Shown here piece after piece: positions 35,088-45,478 of a DNA stretch of 64,000 bases (position 1 is the first letter of the stretch; every line of letters starts with the position of its first letter). The position numbers and the translations under genes were made by a program. Below the pieces are notes generated by a model. It was not told where the DNA came from, ran no database searches, and saw nothing but the letters and a program-made list of their open reading frames with translations. The stretch is taken from assembly GCA_964484795.1 (NCBI GenBank), contig CAZAFN010000006.1, positions 3,533 to 67,532 of the forward strand, written 5' to 3'. Origin of the DNA: CAZAFN01 sp964484795. Lineage in GTDB: Bacteria; Pseudomonadota; Alphaproteobacteria; Methylaequorales; Methylaequoraceae.

Positions 35088-36155
35088 TTGAAAATCTTTA
35101 ATAAATTCATTCTATACCTTTTATTTTTTTTTTACAGCAACGAATTATTTTCGGCTGAAATTATAAACTTGAGATTTGGATCTGCTGAAGGAAAAAATAG
35201 AGTTGTAATTGATCTGTTGAATGATGTCTCCTTTAGCAATGAAATTTTTGAAAGAAAGGTTGTAATAAAATTTAGTCAAAAAGTTAAATTTAATTACAAA
35301 TTTAAAAAAAATGAATTTTTGAGTAAAATTGAATTTAGTGAGAAATTAAACCAAATAACATTTTTTTTTGAACACAAAATTTTCTCTCCAAACGTTTATT
35401 TTTTAAAAAAAAAAAATAATAAGTATTCAAGAATTGTTTTGGACTATCTCATTAGTAATGAAAATAAAAGAATAATTGTTATTGACCCTGGTCATGGTGG
35501 AAAGGATTCTGGTGCTGTTGGGATTACAAAAAAACTTGAAAAAGATATAACCCTTGATGTTGCTTTGTTATTAAAAAAGAAATTTGAAAAAAATATGAAT
35601 TACAAGGTTGTTTTAACTAGAGAGACTGACAAATATTTGAAATTAAGAGAAAGAACAAGGATAGCACAAAAGAGTAATGCAGATATCTTTGTTTCTTTGC
35701 ATGCGGATTATAATCCTAACAAAAAAACAAGAGGAGTTTCTTTTTATACATTGTCAGAAAAAGCTTCAGATAAACAAGCAGCTGCTTTGGCTAGAAGAGA
35801 AAACAAATCGGATCTTATTGATGGCATTGATTTGTCTGATGAAACTTCAGAAGTTACTGACATACTTATAGATTTAACCAAAAGAGAAACATTAAATCAA
35901 TCAAGCTATCTTGTGAATTTTCTAATTAAAAAATTTAAGAATGATATGAACCTTTTGCAAAGAACGCATCGTTTTGCTGGTTTTGCAGTTCTAAAATCAC
36001 TTGATATTCCATCAGTTTTAATTGAGATGGGGTATCTTTCAAATTTACAGGATTCAAAATTATTAATTAGCAAAAAATACAAAATAAAACTTACTAATAA
36101 TATTTTTGATGCAATTCATAATTATTTTTATTGGAAAGATAAAAATAAAGGCTAA
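35088..36155 (+). CDS. amiC: N-acetylmuramoyl-L-alanine amidase (AmiC-type)
   Basis: This 355-residue exported protein starts at TTG, with a signal peptide over residues 1-23. It has an AMIN-like beta domain (about 24-125) and an Amidase_3 catalytic domain with I-D-P-G-H-G-G-K-D-S-G-A near residue 132, S-L-H-A-D near 203 and V-L-I-E-M-G-Y-L near 311 (zinc His and Glu). It cleaves peptide stems from glycan strands at division. The next gene, PBP1A, is 12 bases downstream, a common pairing. Confidence 0.93.
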   Translation: MKIFNKFILYLLFFFYSNELFSAEIINLRFGSAEGKNRVVIDLLNDVSFSNEIFERKVVIKFSQKVKFNYKFKKNEFLSKIEFSEKLNQITFFFEHKIFSPNVYFLKKKNNKYSRIVLDYLISNENKRIIVIDPGHGGKDSGAVGITKKLEKDITLDVALLLKKKFEKNMNYKVVLTRETDKYLKLRERTRIAQKSNADIFVSLHADYNPNKKTRGVSFYTLSEKASDKQAAALARRENKSDLIDGIDLSDETSEVTDILIDLTKRETLNQSSYLVNFLIKKFKNDMNLLQRTHRFAGFAVLKSLDIPSVLIEMGYLSNLQDSKLLISKKYKIKLTNNIFDAIHNYFYWKDKNKG

Positions 36156-36167
36156 TATTCTTATTAA

Positions 36168-38528
36168 ATGTTGAGATTTTTATCTAACATAATTTATCTA
36201 TTGTTGATCTCTTTTTTTGTTGTTTTTTTTCTTGTAACAATTGTTTTTTATGTTTACGGAAAGGATCTACCAAATTTTGAGAAATTATCTTTTTATCAGC
36301 CTAGGCAAGTATCCAAAATTTTTACTGCTAATGGAAATTTTCTAGAAGATTATTCAAATGAAAACAGAGTGTTTACAAAATATGAAGAAATTCCAAGAAA
36401 ATTAATTAATTGTTTTTTAGTTTCTGAGGATATAAATTTTTATAATCATATAGGTATAGATTATAGGGGTATTTTAAGAGCGTTTATTAAAAACATATTA
36501 AAAACATTTAGTAATAGAAGATTGGAAGGCGCATCTACAATTACCCAACAAGTTGCGAAAAACTTTCTTTTGACCAATGAAATTTCCTATACTAGAAAAA
36601 TTAAAGAAATAATTCTTTCCTTGAGAATGGAGAGGGTTTTAGAAAAAGAACAGATAATGGAACTATATCTCAATGAAATTTATTTGGGTAATGGTTCATA
36701 CGGCATAACCTCAGCATCACTTAATTATTTCAACAAATCTTTATCAGACCTAGAACTTAATGAAATGGCTATGTTAGCTGCTTTACCAAAGGCTCCTTCG
36801 ACTTACAACCCCTATAAAAGTCCAATTAAAGCATTAAAAAGACGCAATTGGGTACTTGAAAGATTGCTTAACGAAAGATTCATTGATGTTGATGAATACT
36901 CTTCAATGATCAATAAACCACTAGAACTATCAAAAAATAAGAAAATTTTAAATGATAATGCTTCTTTTTTCAAAGAAGAGGTAAGAAGAGAAATTATTTC
37001 AAAGTTTAATGAAACCAAACTATATGATGGTGGATTGTCAATTATGACTACGTTAGATGAGAATATTCAGTTATATGCCGAAGAATCTTTCAGAAATGGT
37101 TTAAAGGAATTCAATTATAGGAAAGGTTGGAGAGGGCCATTAGAAAATTTAAAAAACTCTGACGATTGGTCAGTACAAATTAAAAAAATCAAGAAACCTG
37201 ATGGATTATATAATGACAAGATTGGAATTGTTGTAGGTATAAAAAACAGTTCTTTAGAAATTTTGATGGATAATGAAGAAAAGACTTATATCGCCAAAGA
37301 ACAAATGCAGATTATAAGAGAAAAAAGTTATGAATTAGATGAAAAGTTTAAGGTTGGTGATGTAATAATTCTTAAATTTAATCAAGGCCAAAATCAATAT
37401 GAACTTAGTGAAATTCCTGAAGTAAATGGAGGAATGGTTGTTATTGAAAATGATACAGGAAGGGTTTTGGCAATGATTGGTGGTTATGATTCAAGTTCAT
37501 CATTTAACCGAGCAACGCAAGCGAAAAGACAACTTGGTTCATCTTTTAAGCCATTTGTCTATATCACAGCACTTGAGAGTGGATACTCACCTATTAGTAA
37601 AGTGTTAGATGCTCCATTTGTAGTTAGTGATTATTCAAAGGATGGTGTTTGGAGGCCAACAAATTATGGTGACAAATTTTATGGACTCAGTACTCTAAGG
37701 TTAGGAATTGAAAAATCAAGAAATTTAATGACGATAAGATTGTCTGATGAATTAGGTTTGGATAAAATAGCTAAATTATCTAAAGATCTTGGTATTTATG
37801 ATAAATTTCCTTTTTTAATTTCTAGCTCTCTTGGCTCATTGGAAAGTTCACTAATAAAAATTACAGCTGCTTATGCAAGTATTGCCAATGGTGGATATAA
37901 GGTTGACCCAGTTTTAGTTGATGCTATTTATGATAATGATGGAAACTTTATGTACAAAAGAGATTTGAGAAAATGTGTCAAATGTTTGGTGGAAAATATT
38001 GATGAAAATAATTCTTACATTCCAGAAAATTTAGATCTTCCAGAAATAGGGAATGATAATAAAAGAATTTTTTCTAGAGAATCAGCTTATCAAATGACAT
38101 CATTTTTGATGGGAGTAATAAAAAGGGGAACGGCAAAAAATATAAATAATTTTGAATTTCAGTTAGCTGGCAAGACAGGTACAACAAATGACAATCAAGA
38201 TGCATGGTTTATCGGTTTTAATTCAGAAATAACAGTAGGAGTTTTTGTTGGTTATGATGTTCCCAGGCCACTTGGAAGATTTGAAACTGGTTCTAAAGTA
38301 GCGGCACCAATATTTCAGGATTTTATGCATAAAACTTACTTTGACAGAAAGCCCAACCCTTTTTTAATCCCAGAAACCATAAAATTTATAAAGATTGATC
38401 TTTTTTCTGGAAAACCAAGTAACAAGAATTACATTACTGAGTCGTTCAAAAATAAATTTAATTTTGAAAGAAACTTTGACGACCGTAAAATGAATGAAGA
38501 AGAATTTGAATTGAAGGGGTTTTACTAG
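36168..38528 (+). CDS. mrcA: Penicillin-binding protein 1A (bifunctional)
   Basis: This 786-residue protein has an N-terminal membrane helix (about 5-30). The glycosyltransferase domain shows S-E-D-I-N-F-Y-N-H near residue 86 and E-G-A-S-T-I-T-Q-Q near 120. An OB-like insert follows, then a transpeptidase domain with S-S-F-K near 452 and K-T-G-T-T near 664. It polymerises and cross-links peptidoglycan. It sits between amiC and prfB; the prfB ATG follows its stop codon directly. Confidence 0.95.
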   Translation: MLRFLSNIIYLLLISFFVVFFLVTIVFYVYGKDLPNFEKLSFYQPRQVSKIFTANGNFLEDYSNENRVFTKYEEIPRKLINCFLVSEDINFYNHIGIDYRGILRAFIKNILKTFSNRRLEGASTITQQVAKNFLLTNEISYTRKIKEIILSLRMERVLEKEQIMELYLNEIYLGNGSYGITSASLNYFNKSLSDLELNEMAMLAALPKAPSTYNPYKSPIKALKRRNWVLERLLNERFIDVDEYSSMINKPLELSKNKKILNDNASFFKEEVRREIISKFNETKLYDGGLSIMTTLDENIQLYAEESFRNGLKEFNYRKGWRGPLENLKNSDDWSVQIKKIKKPDGLYNDKIGIVVGIKNSSLEILMDNEEKTYIAKEQMQIIREKSYELDEKFKVGDVIILKFNQGQNQYELSEIPEVNGGMVVIENDTGRVLAMIGGYDSSSSFNRATQAKRQLGSSFKPFVYITALESGYSPISKVLDAPFVVSDYSKDGVWRPTNYGDKFYGLSTLRLGIEKSRNLMTIRLSDELGLDKIAKLSKDLGIYDKFPFLISSSLGSLESSLIKITAAYASIANGGYKVDPVLVDAIYDNDGNFMYKRDLRKCVKCLVENIDENNSYIPENLDLPEIGNDNKRIFSRESAYQMTSFLMGVIKRGTAKNINNFEFQLAGKTGTTNDNQDAWFIGFNSEITVGVFVGYDVPRPLGRFETGSKVAAPIFQDFMHKTYFDRKPNPFLIPETIKFIKIDLFSGKPSNKNYITESFKNKFNFERNFDDRKMNEEEFELKGFY

Positions 38529-39624
38529 ATGAAATTTGAAATAGTTGAATTGTCTAATAAAATTAAGGTTTTACTAGAAAACCTAAGGGGGTTTGTTTGA
38601 AAAGAAAAATTTAATCAAAGAACTTGATCAAATTGAAAAAAAACTTCAGCAACAGGAAAATTGGGGTAATTTTGAGAAAGTTAATGAGGATTTAAAGAAA
38701 AAAAATTATCTTTCAAATTTTCTAGACTCAATAAATAAATTTGATTCAAATTTTAATGATGTTATGGAGCTGATTAATGTTTCAGATGAATCAGAAAACC
38801 AAGATTTGTTGAATGATTTGGAGAATGAGTTAAATAATATCAAATTACAATTAAATTCATTATACATTGAAACACTTATGTCAGGTAAAGCTGATTCAAA
38901 AAATGCATTAGTTGAAATTCATTCTGGAGCAGGTGGAGTTGAGTCTCAAGACTGGGTGGCTATGCTATTGAGAATGTATACTAAGTGGGCGGAATCAAAA
39001 AAATTCAAAATTAATTTAATTGATCAAAGCGTCGGTGATGAAGCTGGTTTCAAGTCAATAACTATTAAAATTAACGGAGAAAGGTCCTATGGATGGTTAA
39101 AATTAGAAAGTGGTGTTCATAGGCTTGTTAGAATTTCCCCTTTTGATTCTCAGTCAAGAAGGCACACGAGTTTTGCTTCAGTATTTTGTTACCCTGAAAT
39201 TGATAATAGTGTGAATATAAATGTTTTAGATAAAGATATTAGGATTGATACATACAGAGCCTCAGGTGCAGGTGGACAACATGTAAATAAAACTGATAGT
39301 GCTGTTAGATTAACGCATATACCAACAAAAATTACAGTTCAATGTCAGAGTAGTAGATCTCAACATAGGAATAAATCTATTGCCATGGAAATGTTAAAGT
39401 CCAAATTGTATGAAATTGAGATAGCAAAGGAAGAAGAGGTTAACAAAAAGAATAGATCAGAAAAAGGAGATATCAGTTGGGGAAATCAAATAAGGTCATA
39501 CGTAATGCAACCATACACGATGGTAAAAGATCACAGAACTAATAAAGAGTTTTCGGATATTAATGCTGTTCTAAATGGTAAAATTGACGTTTTTCTAGAG
39601 ACGCAACTATTTAAATTGAATTAG
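38529..39624 (+). CDS. prfB: Peptide chain release factor 2, with programmed +1 frameshift
   Basis: The gene starts at the ATG at 38529, one base after the mrcA stop, and codes 23 residues ending L-R-G-F-V before an in-frame TGA at 38598. A +1 shift at the GTT codon continues the frame at 38599 as E-K-K-N-L-I-K-E. The full product is 364 residues, the normal RF2 length. RF2 identity is shown by S-P-F in R-I-S-P-F-D-S and by G-G-Q in G-A-G-G-Q-H. RF2 reads UAA and UGA, and the shift autoregulates its own synthesis. The last 14 bases overlap bcp. Confidence 0.96.
38586..38600 (+). promoter_or_regulatory. RF2 programmed frameshift site (SD-like AGGGGG, GTT TGA)
   Basis: AGGGGG at 38586-38591 is the internal Shine-Dalgarno-like stimulator. 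Then come TTT, the slip codon GTT at 38595-38597 and TGA at 38598-38600. Spacing equals the classical bacterial RF2 site, but the slip codon is GTT (Val) rather than CTT (Leu), and the base after TGA is A rather than C. Confidence 0.92.
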
Positions 39625-40072
39625 ATATGAACTCATAAACTTCTTTGACATGGTCTTTAACTTTTACTTTTTTCCATAACTTTATGAGAATAAGCTTTTC
39701 ATCTATTAAAAAAGTAGATCTTTCAATGCCCATATATTTTTTTCCATACATTGATTTTTCTATCCACACTTTAAATTTTTTGCAAACTGAAATGTCTTCA
39801 TCTGAAGCAAGATTAACTGATATTTTGTGTTTTAGTTTGAACTTTTTATGCTTTGCAATGCTATCTTTAGATATTCCTATAACTTGCGTGTTTAATTTTT
39901 CAAACTTTCTTTTATATGAGCTAAAGTCAATTGCCTCTTTTGTGCAACCTGGGGTATCATCTTTTGGATAAAAATAAATAATTGTTTTTTTTCCTAATAA
40001 TTGAGTAGATTTAATAACTTCATTTTCGCCAATAATAAAGTTTATGTTTTTTAACTTTTCTCCAATCTTCAT
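39611..40072 (-). CDS. bcp: Thiol peroxidase of the Bcp/PrxQ group
   Basis: This 153-residue peroxiredoxin has the peroxidatic Cys43 in D-D-T-P-G-C-T-K-E-A. The resolving Cys five residues later in E. coli Bcp is Ile here. Another Cys at about residue 97 could resolve the sulfenic acid instead. It detoxifies hydrogen and organic peroxides with thioredoxin. It is a single minus-strand gene, overlapping prfB by 14 bases at the stops and divergent from the AsmA-like gene. Confidence 0.93.
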   Translation of the reverse strand: MKIGEKLKNINFIIGENEVIKSTQLLGKKTIIYFYPKDDTPGCTKEAIDFSSYKRKFEKLNTQVIGISKDSIAKHKKFKLKHKISVNLASDEDISVCKKFKVWIEKSMYGKKYMGIERSTFLIDEKLILIKLWKKVKVKDHVKEVYEFISNSI

Positions 40073-40132
40073 AAATCCTCAGTTTTCTGTTATGTTTTTT
40101 TTCATCTGAGTTATATTGTTATTAGAGTTTTT

Positions 40133-43036
40133 ATGGAAGCAAAATATTTAAAAAAAATTTCTTACTTTTTTTCTTTTCTTTTTTTGGTTGTTTTAACCAT
40201 ACTTTTGATTTTCTTTTTTATTATCTCCATAAAACCTATAAAGATTAATTTCTTAGATTATTTTGATAGAGAAAGTGAAGTTTTTCAAAAAATTGATATT
40301 CGTGAAATCGGTGATGTCTATTTGAGTTTTAATAAAGTTTCAAAAAATTTTGAATTATTAATTGAAGATTTAGTAATTGGTAATTCTTACTTTCCTAGTA
40401 CTTTAGTCGGTTTTGACATATCTTTGAGAAATAAAACTGTTAATTCATCAATCAAAATTTTTGATGCTGATTTTTCCCTTAAAGCAATCAAACCATCTTT
40501 TGAAGAAAAGACGAATTTTCCCCCAGTTTATCAAAGTTTAGTTAAACAATATGCAATATTGAAGAACTTTTCAATAATTGAGATTGTTAACAGCAAATTA
40601 ACTTTGGTATCAAATAATAATAAAAACATTAAATTTCTAATTGATTTAAAATTAACACATGAAAAGATTTCTGGTTATGTTAGTGATTACTTAAAACCAG
40701 AAAACTTTTTTACCTTTAATTTTTTAAATAACTTACCTACAGTTGATTTAGATGTTGAATTCAGTAATTTCAATATTGATTTTGTAAAATTTTTCTTTGA
40801 TACAGAAATTTTTTCATTCCGAAATGTAAATATAAGTGGACGTTCAGAAATTTCAGGAAGCGGGTTTGATTCACTAAACAAAATATTTTTTGATTTAATT
40901 CTAAATGGTGATTTCTCATATGAAAGCAAATTTGGTAAAAAGAAAATTAATCTAGCGGATACAATTCTTTCTGGATATCTTAAAAACCAAGAATTAATTA
41001 TTTCTTTTGATTTTTCTTTTAATAACTCAATATTTTCATTGGGAACTGGTATTGATTTGAGTAAATCAAGTAAACCAAGTAAACCCAAGTTTTTTATGTC
41101 AATAAATGAAATAAGTGTTGATAATTTATTATCTATATGGCCAAAAGACTTTAAGGATACAGTTTTTGATTGGATGAATGTAAATTCTAAAGGTTTGATT
41201 AATAACTTTCTTCTTACAACTAAATTTACCTTTGAAGATAATCGTTTTTCGCTTGGAAAACTTGATGGAAAATTTGATTATCATAATGTTCAAATAATTT
41301 ATATGGAATCAATGCCGGCAATTAAAATGATTGAAGGAAGAGCTGAGATTGTAGGAGATAAAATAACATTTTTTATTAAAAATGGAATTTCCGAAGATTT
41401 AGAAATAATAAAGGGAAATGTTGAACTATTTGACCTTAGCACTACTTCAGAAAAAGCTACTGTTGATTTAAACATTGTATCAAGGAACAAAAAAATTGTT
41501 GATTATTTGGATCAGTCTCCAATGAATAAAAAAAACTTTTCTAAACTTCGTAAAATTAATGGTGAAGTTGATTTGACCCTTAATTTAACATTTCCATTAC
41601 TCTTGGATCTTAAAGTAGATGAAATTAATTATTATTCTGAGGCTAAAATATCTAATGCTACCCTAGAAAATCTTTATAAAGACTTTTCCATATCAGATAT
41701 GGACATTTTTTTAAAGGTTGATCCTGAAATAATTACATACAATGGCAAGGGAAATTTGCAAGATTCATTAGTAAATTTTCAAGGCAAACAATTTGTTGAG
41801 AACAATAATATTATTGATAAAATTGAGGGCAGCTATCTTCTTTCGGGAGAATTCATAGATTCATTTATTCCAAATCCACTTGATGATTTTTCTGGAAAAA
41901 TTGATTTAAACTTTTCATATTTTACTGGTGAAAATAGTGATTTTAAAATAGAGGCTATTGGAGATCTTACTGGATTTAGAGCGGAGTCAAGTTTTTTAGG
42001 ACCTAATTTAAATTTTGAAAATGGAAAAATTAGATTTTTAATTACTCCTTATAATGAGGCATATTCTAGTTTTTTAGACATTAATGCTCCCAATCTAAAT
42101 ATAGAGATAAATTCTGTTTTTAATGAAAAAAAAATTATAAGTGCTGATTTAACCAAATTCATAACTCCAATTCAAAACTTTAAAGCTAAGGTTGAGAACA
42201 ATGACAAATTAGATCTTTATTTATCAGGAGAAAGATTGACATTAGAGAAGTTAGATTTAAAAGGTGACAATCAAATTTCAGAATTTAATGACATTAACAT
42301 TGAATTGGATGTTAATGAGTTGTTTTTAGGAAAAAGAAAATTTAATTCGCCTAAAATAAATCTTGAAAAAAAAGATATGAAATTTGAGAGATTATTAGTT
42401 AATTTAACTGGTGAAAAGGATTATCATAAAATATACATTACAAAAGAAGAAGGTGCTAAAACTTTTTTTTTAGAATCCAACTATGTGCCTGGTTTGTTTG
42501 ACTTATTGGATATAAATTTTGAGGTTAATACTGGCAGCTTAAAAGTAGAAGGTAAGCAAGATGAAAGTTCAGGAAAATTTAATGGACAAATTGCAGGTAA
42601 AGATTTTGTTTTTCTAGATACCCCATTCCTAGCAGATTTCATAACGCTATTCTCTCTCCAAGGTTTGGCTCAAAAATTAAAAGATGGAGGTATTTTTTTT
42701 GAGGAACTTAATGGTGGTTATGAGTTTTTTGATGGAGAATTAAAGATTATAGATTCACTGTTAAAAGGCAGTGATCTTGGTGTTTTTTTTAATAGTAACA
42801 TCAGTTTTATAGATGATGATTTTGTTACAAATGGAACGATCATTCCTGCTTACACAATAAATACATTGCTTACTAAATTTCCTATAGTGGGTGAAATAAT
42901 TACAGCTGGTTCACCAGAAGAGGGATTGATAGGAGCTAATTTTGATATAGAAAAGGTTGATGGTGAATATAAAGTAACGTATAACCCAATATCTGTTTTT
43001 GTACCTAATTTAATTAAGAATTTTTTAGGTGACTAA
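40133..43036 (+). CDS. AsmA/YhdP-like (DUF3971) membrane-anchored periplasmic protein
   Basis: This 967-residue protein has one N-terminal membrane helix (about residues 8-31). A very long beta-rich periplasmic body follows, with many short D/N-rich repeats resembling DUF3971, and an AsmA-like C-terminal region (F-D-G-E-L-K-I near residue 866, G-S-D-L-G-V-F near 880). Family members such as YhdP and TamB move phospholipids from inner to outer membrane. It is monocistronic, and the tyrS gene on the other strand overlaps its end by 12 bases. The exact subgroup needs a profile search. Confidence 0.85.
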   Translation: MEAKYLKKISYFFSFLFLVVLTILLIFFFIISIKPIKINFLDYFDRESEVFQKIDIREIGDVYLSFNKVSKNFELLIEDLVIGNSYFPSTLVGFDISLRNKTVNSSIKIFDADFSLKAIKPSFEEKTNFPPVYQSLVKQYAILKNFSIIEIVNSKLTLVSNNNKNIKFLIDLKLTHEKISGYVSDYLKPENFFTFNFLNNLPTVDLDVEFSNFNIDFVKFFFDTEIFSFRNVNISGRSEISGSGFDSLNKIFFDLILNGDFSYESKFGKKKINLADTILSGYLKNQELIISFDFSFNNSIFSLGTGIDLSKSSKPSKPKFFMSINEISVDNLLSIWPKDFKDTVFDWMNVNSKGLINNFLLTTKFTFEDNRFSLGKLDGKFDYHNVQIIYMESMPAIKMIEGRAEIVGDKITFFIKNGISEDLEIIKGNVELFDLSTTSEKATVDLNIVSRNKKIVDYLDQSPMNKKNFSKLRKINGEVDLTLNLTFPLLLDLKVDEINYYSEAKISNATLENLYKDFSISDMDIFLKVDPEIITYNGKGNLQDSLVNFQGKQFVENNNIIDKIEGSYLLSGEFIDSFIPNPLDDFSGKIDLNFSYFTGENSDFKIEAIGDLTGFRAESSFLGPNLNFENGKIRFLITPYNEAYSSFLDINAPNLNIEINSVFNEKKIISADLTKFITPIQNFKAKVENNDKLDLYLSGERLTLEKLDLKGDNQISEFNDINIELDVNELFLGKRKFNSPKINLEKKDMKFERLLVNLTGEKDYHKIYITKEEGAKTFFLESNYVPGLFDLLDINFEVNTGSLKVEGKQDESSGKFNGQIAGKDFVFLDTPFLADFITLFSLQGLAQKLKDGGIFFEELNGGYEFFDGELKIIDSLLKGSDLGVFFNSNISFIDDDFVTNGTIIPAYTINTLLTKFPIVGEIITAGSPEEGLIGANFDIEKVDGEYKVTYNPISVFVPNLIKNFLGD

Positions 43037-44305
43037 CTCTACCAGGCCATATTTTTTTTTGCCTACATATATAATTAGATAGCTTAAATTATTTTTTTTT
43101 GGATGGATTATAAAGTGGTCACGAGTTATTTTAAATTCTTTTTCATTAATGATTGTTTCATTGATTTTTATAGCTCCCTGCTTTACTAATCTTTTTGATT
43201 CACTATTAGATTCACTTAATTTTAAATCAACCAAAACTTGCTTAAGATAAAAACCAGATTCTAAATTATTTTCGTTAATAATTATTTTTTTTTCACAATT
43301 TTCAATCAGTTCGGAATCAATATTTTTTGTTGTCAAAATTTTTTCTGCCTCCATTTGGGCTTTTTTGGCCTTTTGGTTTCCATGACAATAACCTGTAATC
43401 TCATTAGCCAAAAGAATCTTTAATTCATTTATTTCAGAACCATCATATGAATTAAATTTATTAATTTTCTCATTTGGAACTTCAGTAAATAATTTCAGAA
43501 ATTTTATTACATCTTCATCTAGTGTGTTTCTCCAAAATTGCCAGAAGTCATTTGCACTCAATTTTTCATCAGATAACCAAATGGCTCCCTTAGCAGTTTT
43601 GCCCATTTTTGTGCCATCTGAATTAGTAATTAGGTGAGTTGTTAAGCCAAATACTTCTTTTTTTCTTTCTTTTTTAATTAATTCAATTCCAGAAATTATA
43701 TTTCCCCACTGGTCAGATCCACCAAATTGAATTTGGCAATCATTTTTTTTGTTTAACTCTAAGAAGTCATATGCTTGTATAATTGAATAGTTAAACTCTA
43801 AAAAACTTAAATTTTGTTCCCTAGTTAACCTTTGTTTTGTTGACTCAAGTCCCAACATCCTGTTTACTGAGAATTTACTTCCAATATCTCTTACAAATGG
43901 TATGAATTTGAGGCTTTGCAACCAGTCAAGATTATCAACTATTACTGCATGGTTTTTAAGTGATTTGTCAAATGAAACAAATTTTTCAAATATTTTTTTT
44001 AATTTTTTTTTGTTTTTTGTTATTTCATCCTCAGTTAATATTTTTCTTGTTTCATCCTTCCCTGATGGATCTCCAATTAATGTCGTTCCACCACCAATTA
44101 AAACAATTGGCTTGTGACCAAATTTTTGAAAAACTTTAAGAAGCATTAATGGTAAAAGTGACCCTATATGAAGACTGTCAGAAGTACAATCAAAACCAAT
44201 ATATCCTGAAGTTGAGTTTTTAAGTGTCTTTTTTAATCCTATCTCGTTTGTACATTGATGCAGATAACCTCTTGATTTTATATGTTCTAAAAAATCTTCT
44301 TTCAT
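43025..44305 (-). CDS. tyrS: Tyrosyl-tRNA synthetase
   Basis: This 426-residue class I synthetase has the HIGH-like H-I-G-S near residue 46, the tyrosine-site motif Q-F-G-G-S-D-Q-W-G-N near 190 and K-M-G-K-T near 231 as the KMSKS variant. A C-terminal S4 domain follows (about 360-420). It charges tRNA-Tyr. It is single on the minus strand, back-to-back with anmK across a 29-base spacer, so the promoters must overlap closely. Confidence 0.96.
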   Translation of the reverse strand: MKEDFLEHIKSRGYLHQCTNEIGLKKTLKNSTSGYIGFDCTSDSLHIGSLLPLMLLKVFQKFGHKPIVLIGGGTTLIGDPSGKDETRKILTEDEITKNKKKLKKIFEKFVSFDKSLKNHAVIVDNLDWLQSLKFIPFVRDIGSKFSVNRMLGLESTKQRLTREQNLSFLEFNYSIIQAYDFLELNKKNDCQIQFGGSDQWGNIISGIELIKKERKKEVFGLTTHLITNSDGTKMGKTAKGAIWLSDEKLSANDFWQFWRNTLDEDVIKFLKLFTEVPNEKINKFNSYDGSEINELKILLANEITGYCHGNQKAKKAQMEAEKILTTKNIDSELIENCEKKIIINENNLESGFYLKQVLVDLKLSESNSESKRLVKQGAIKINETIINEKEFKITRDHFIIHPKKNNLSYLIIYVGKKKYGLVELVT

Positions 44306-44334
44306 AGCTTATTAACAGGTTATAATACTAAATA

Positions 44335-45456
44335 ATGAAAAAAAAAGAACTTTATTCATTGGGAATTATGAGTGGAACATCCTTAGATGGACTAGATTTT
44401 TCTATCATTAGGTCTGATGGCAAAAAAAAAATTAAAGTTTTATTCAATTCTAATTTTAAAATTAAAAATGAAATAAGAGAAGATATTTATAAATTAATTA
44501 AGAAATTCAATGCTCTTAATTTTAGTAATGTTGTAAATAGTGATTTTTATAAAAGAATTAATAGTTCATTTAGTAAATTAATAATAAAAAAAATAAATAT
44601 CTTTTTAAAAAAAAATAAATTTGAATTATCAAAAATTGATTTGATTGGAATGCATGGCAATACGCTTTTCCATAAGCCAAAAGAAAAGATTTCATTACAG
44701 CTAGGTGACCCAATTCTTTTAGCCAATCAACTTAAAAAACCTGTGGTTTGTAATTTTAGAAAAAACGACATTTTTTTGGGTGGGCAGGGTGCACCTTTGG
44801 TTCCGGTCTTCCACAGATTAATATTTTCCAAAAAAAACAAGAACATAATGGTAGTAAATATAGGCGGCATCTCAAATTTCACTCTTCTTGTTGGTACAAA
44901 AAGAATATTTGCTTCAGATATTGGACCTGGAAATGCCTTGATCGACAAATTTTGCAATTTAAAATTCAATAAACTATTTGATGAAGGTGGTAAAATTGCA
45001 GCAAGTGGTGATGTTATATATGAATTAATTAACGAATGGTTGAAAAAAGATTTTTTAAAGATGCAAATACCCAAGTCATTTGATAATTATTTTTTCAAAC
45101 TTATTGATTTTGCAGGTTTAAGTAAAAAGAATCCAACTGATTTATTAAGAACTTTAACTTTTTTTACTGCAAAGATTATAGTTGAAAGTCAAAGTTTTCT
45201 TAAATTTAGAATTGATGAGTGGATTTTTTGTGGTGGTGGAGTAATGAACAAAACATTAATGAGAGATGTTAAAGATTTATTAAAAGGAAAAAAAAATACA
45301 ATATCTGATGAAATGGGTTTTGATTCTGATTTTATTGAATCTCAAGCCTTTGCCTATATTGCCACAAGGACAATAAAAAATTTACCTTCAGCATTTCCCA
45401 ATACTACTGGTTGTAGAAAAAATAATGTTTGTGGTGAAATTGTTAGTTTCTTATAA
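44335..45456 (+). CDS. anmK: Anhydro-N-acetylmuramic acid kinase
   Basis: This 373-residue kinase begins G-I-M-S-G-T-S-L-D-G-L-D near residue 11. It has H-G-N-T-L-F-H near 108, G-G-Q-G-A-P-L-V-P near 150 and N-I-G-G-I-S-N near 177, all AnmK signatures. It phosphorylates anhydroMurNAc released during peptidoglycan turnover, producing MurNAc 6-phosphate. tyrS-anmK neighbourhood is common in proteobacteria. The partner etherase MurQ is not in the window. Confidence 0.95.
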   Translation: MKKKELYSLGIMSGTSLDGLDFSIIRSDGKKKIKVLFNSNFKIKNEIREDIYKLIKKFNALNFSNVVNSDFYKRINSSFSKLIIKKINIFLKKNKFELSKIDLIGMHGNTLFHKPKEKISLQLGDPILLANQLKKPVVCNFRKNDIFLGGQGAPLVPVFHRLIFSKKNKNIMVVNIGGISNFTLLVGTKRIFASDIGPGNALIDKFCNLKFNKLFDEGGKIAASGDVIYELINEWLKKDFLKMQIPKSFDNYFFKLIDFAGLSKKNPTDLLRTLTFFTAKIIVESQSFLKFRIDEWIFCGGGVMNKTLMRDVKDLLKGKKNTISDEMGFDSDFIESQAFAYIATRTIKNLPSAFPNTTGCRKNNVCGEIVSFL

Positions 45457-45478
45457 GCCTCAACATAATTTTAGGATT

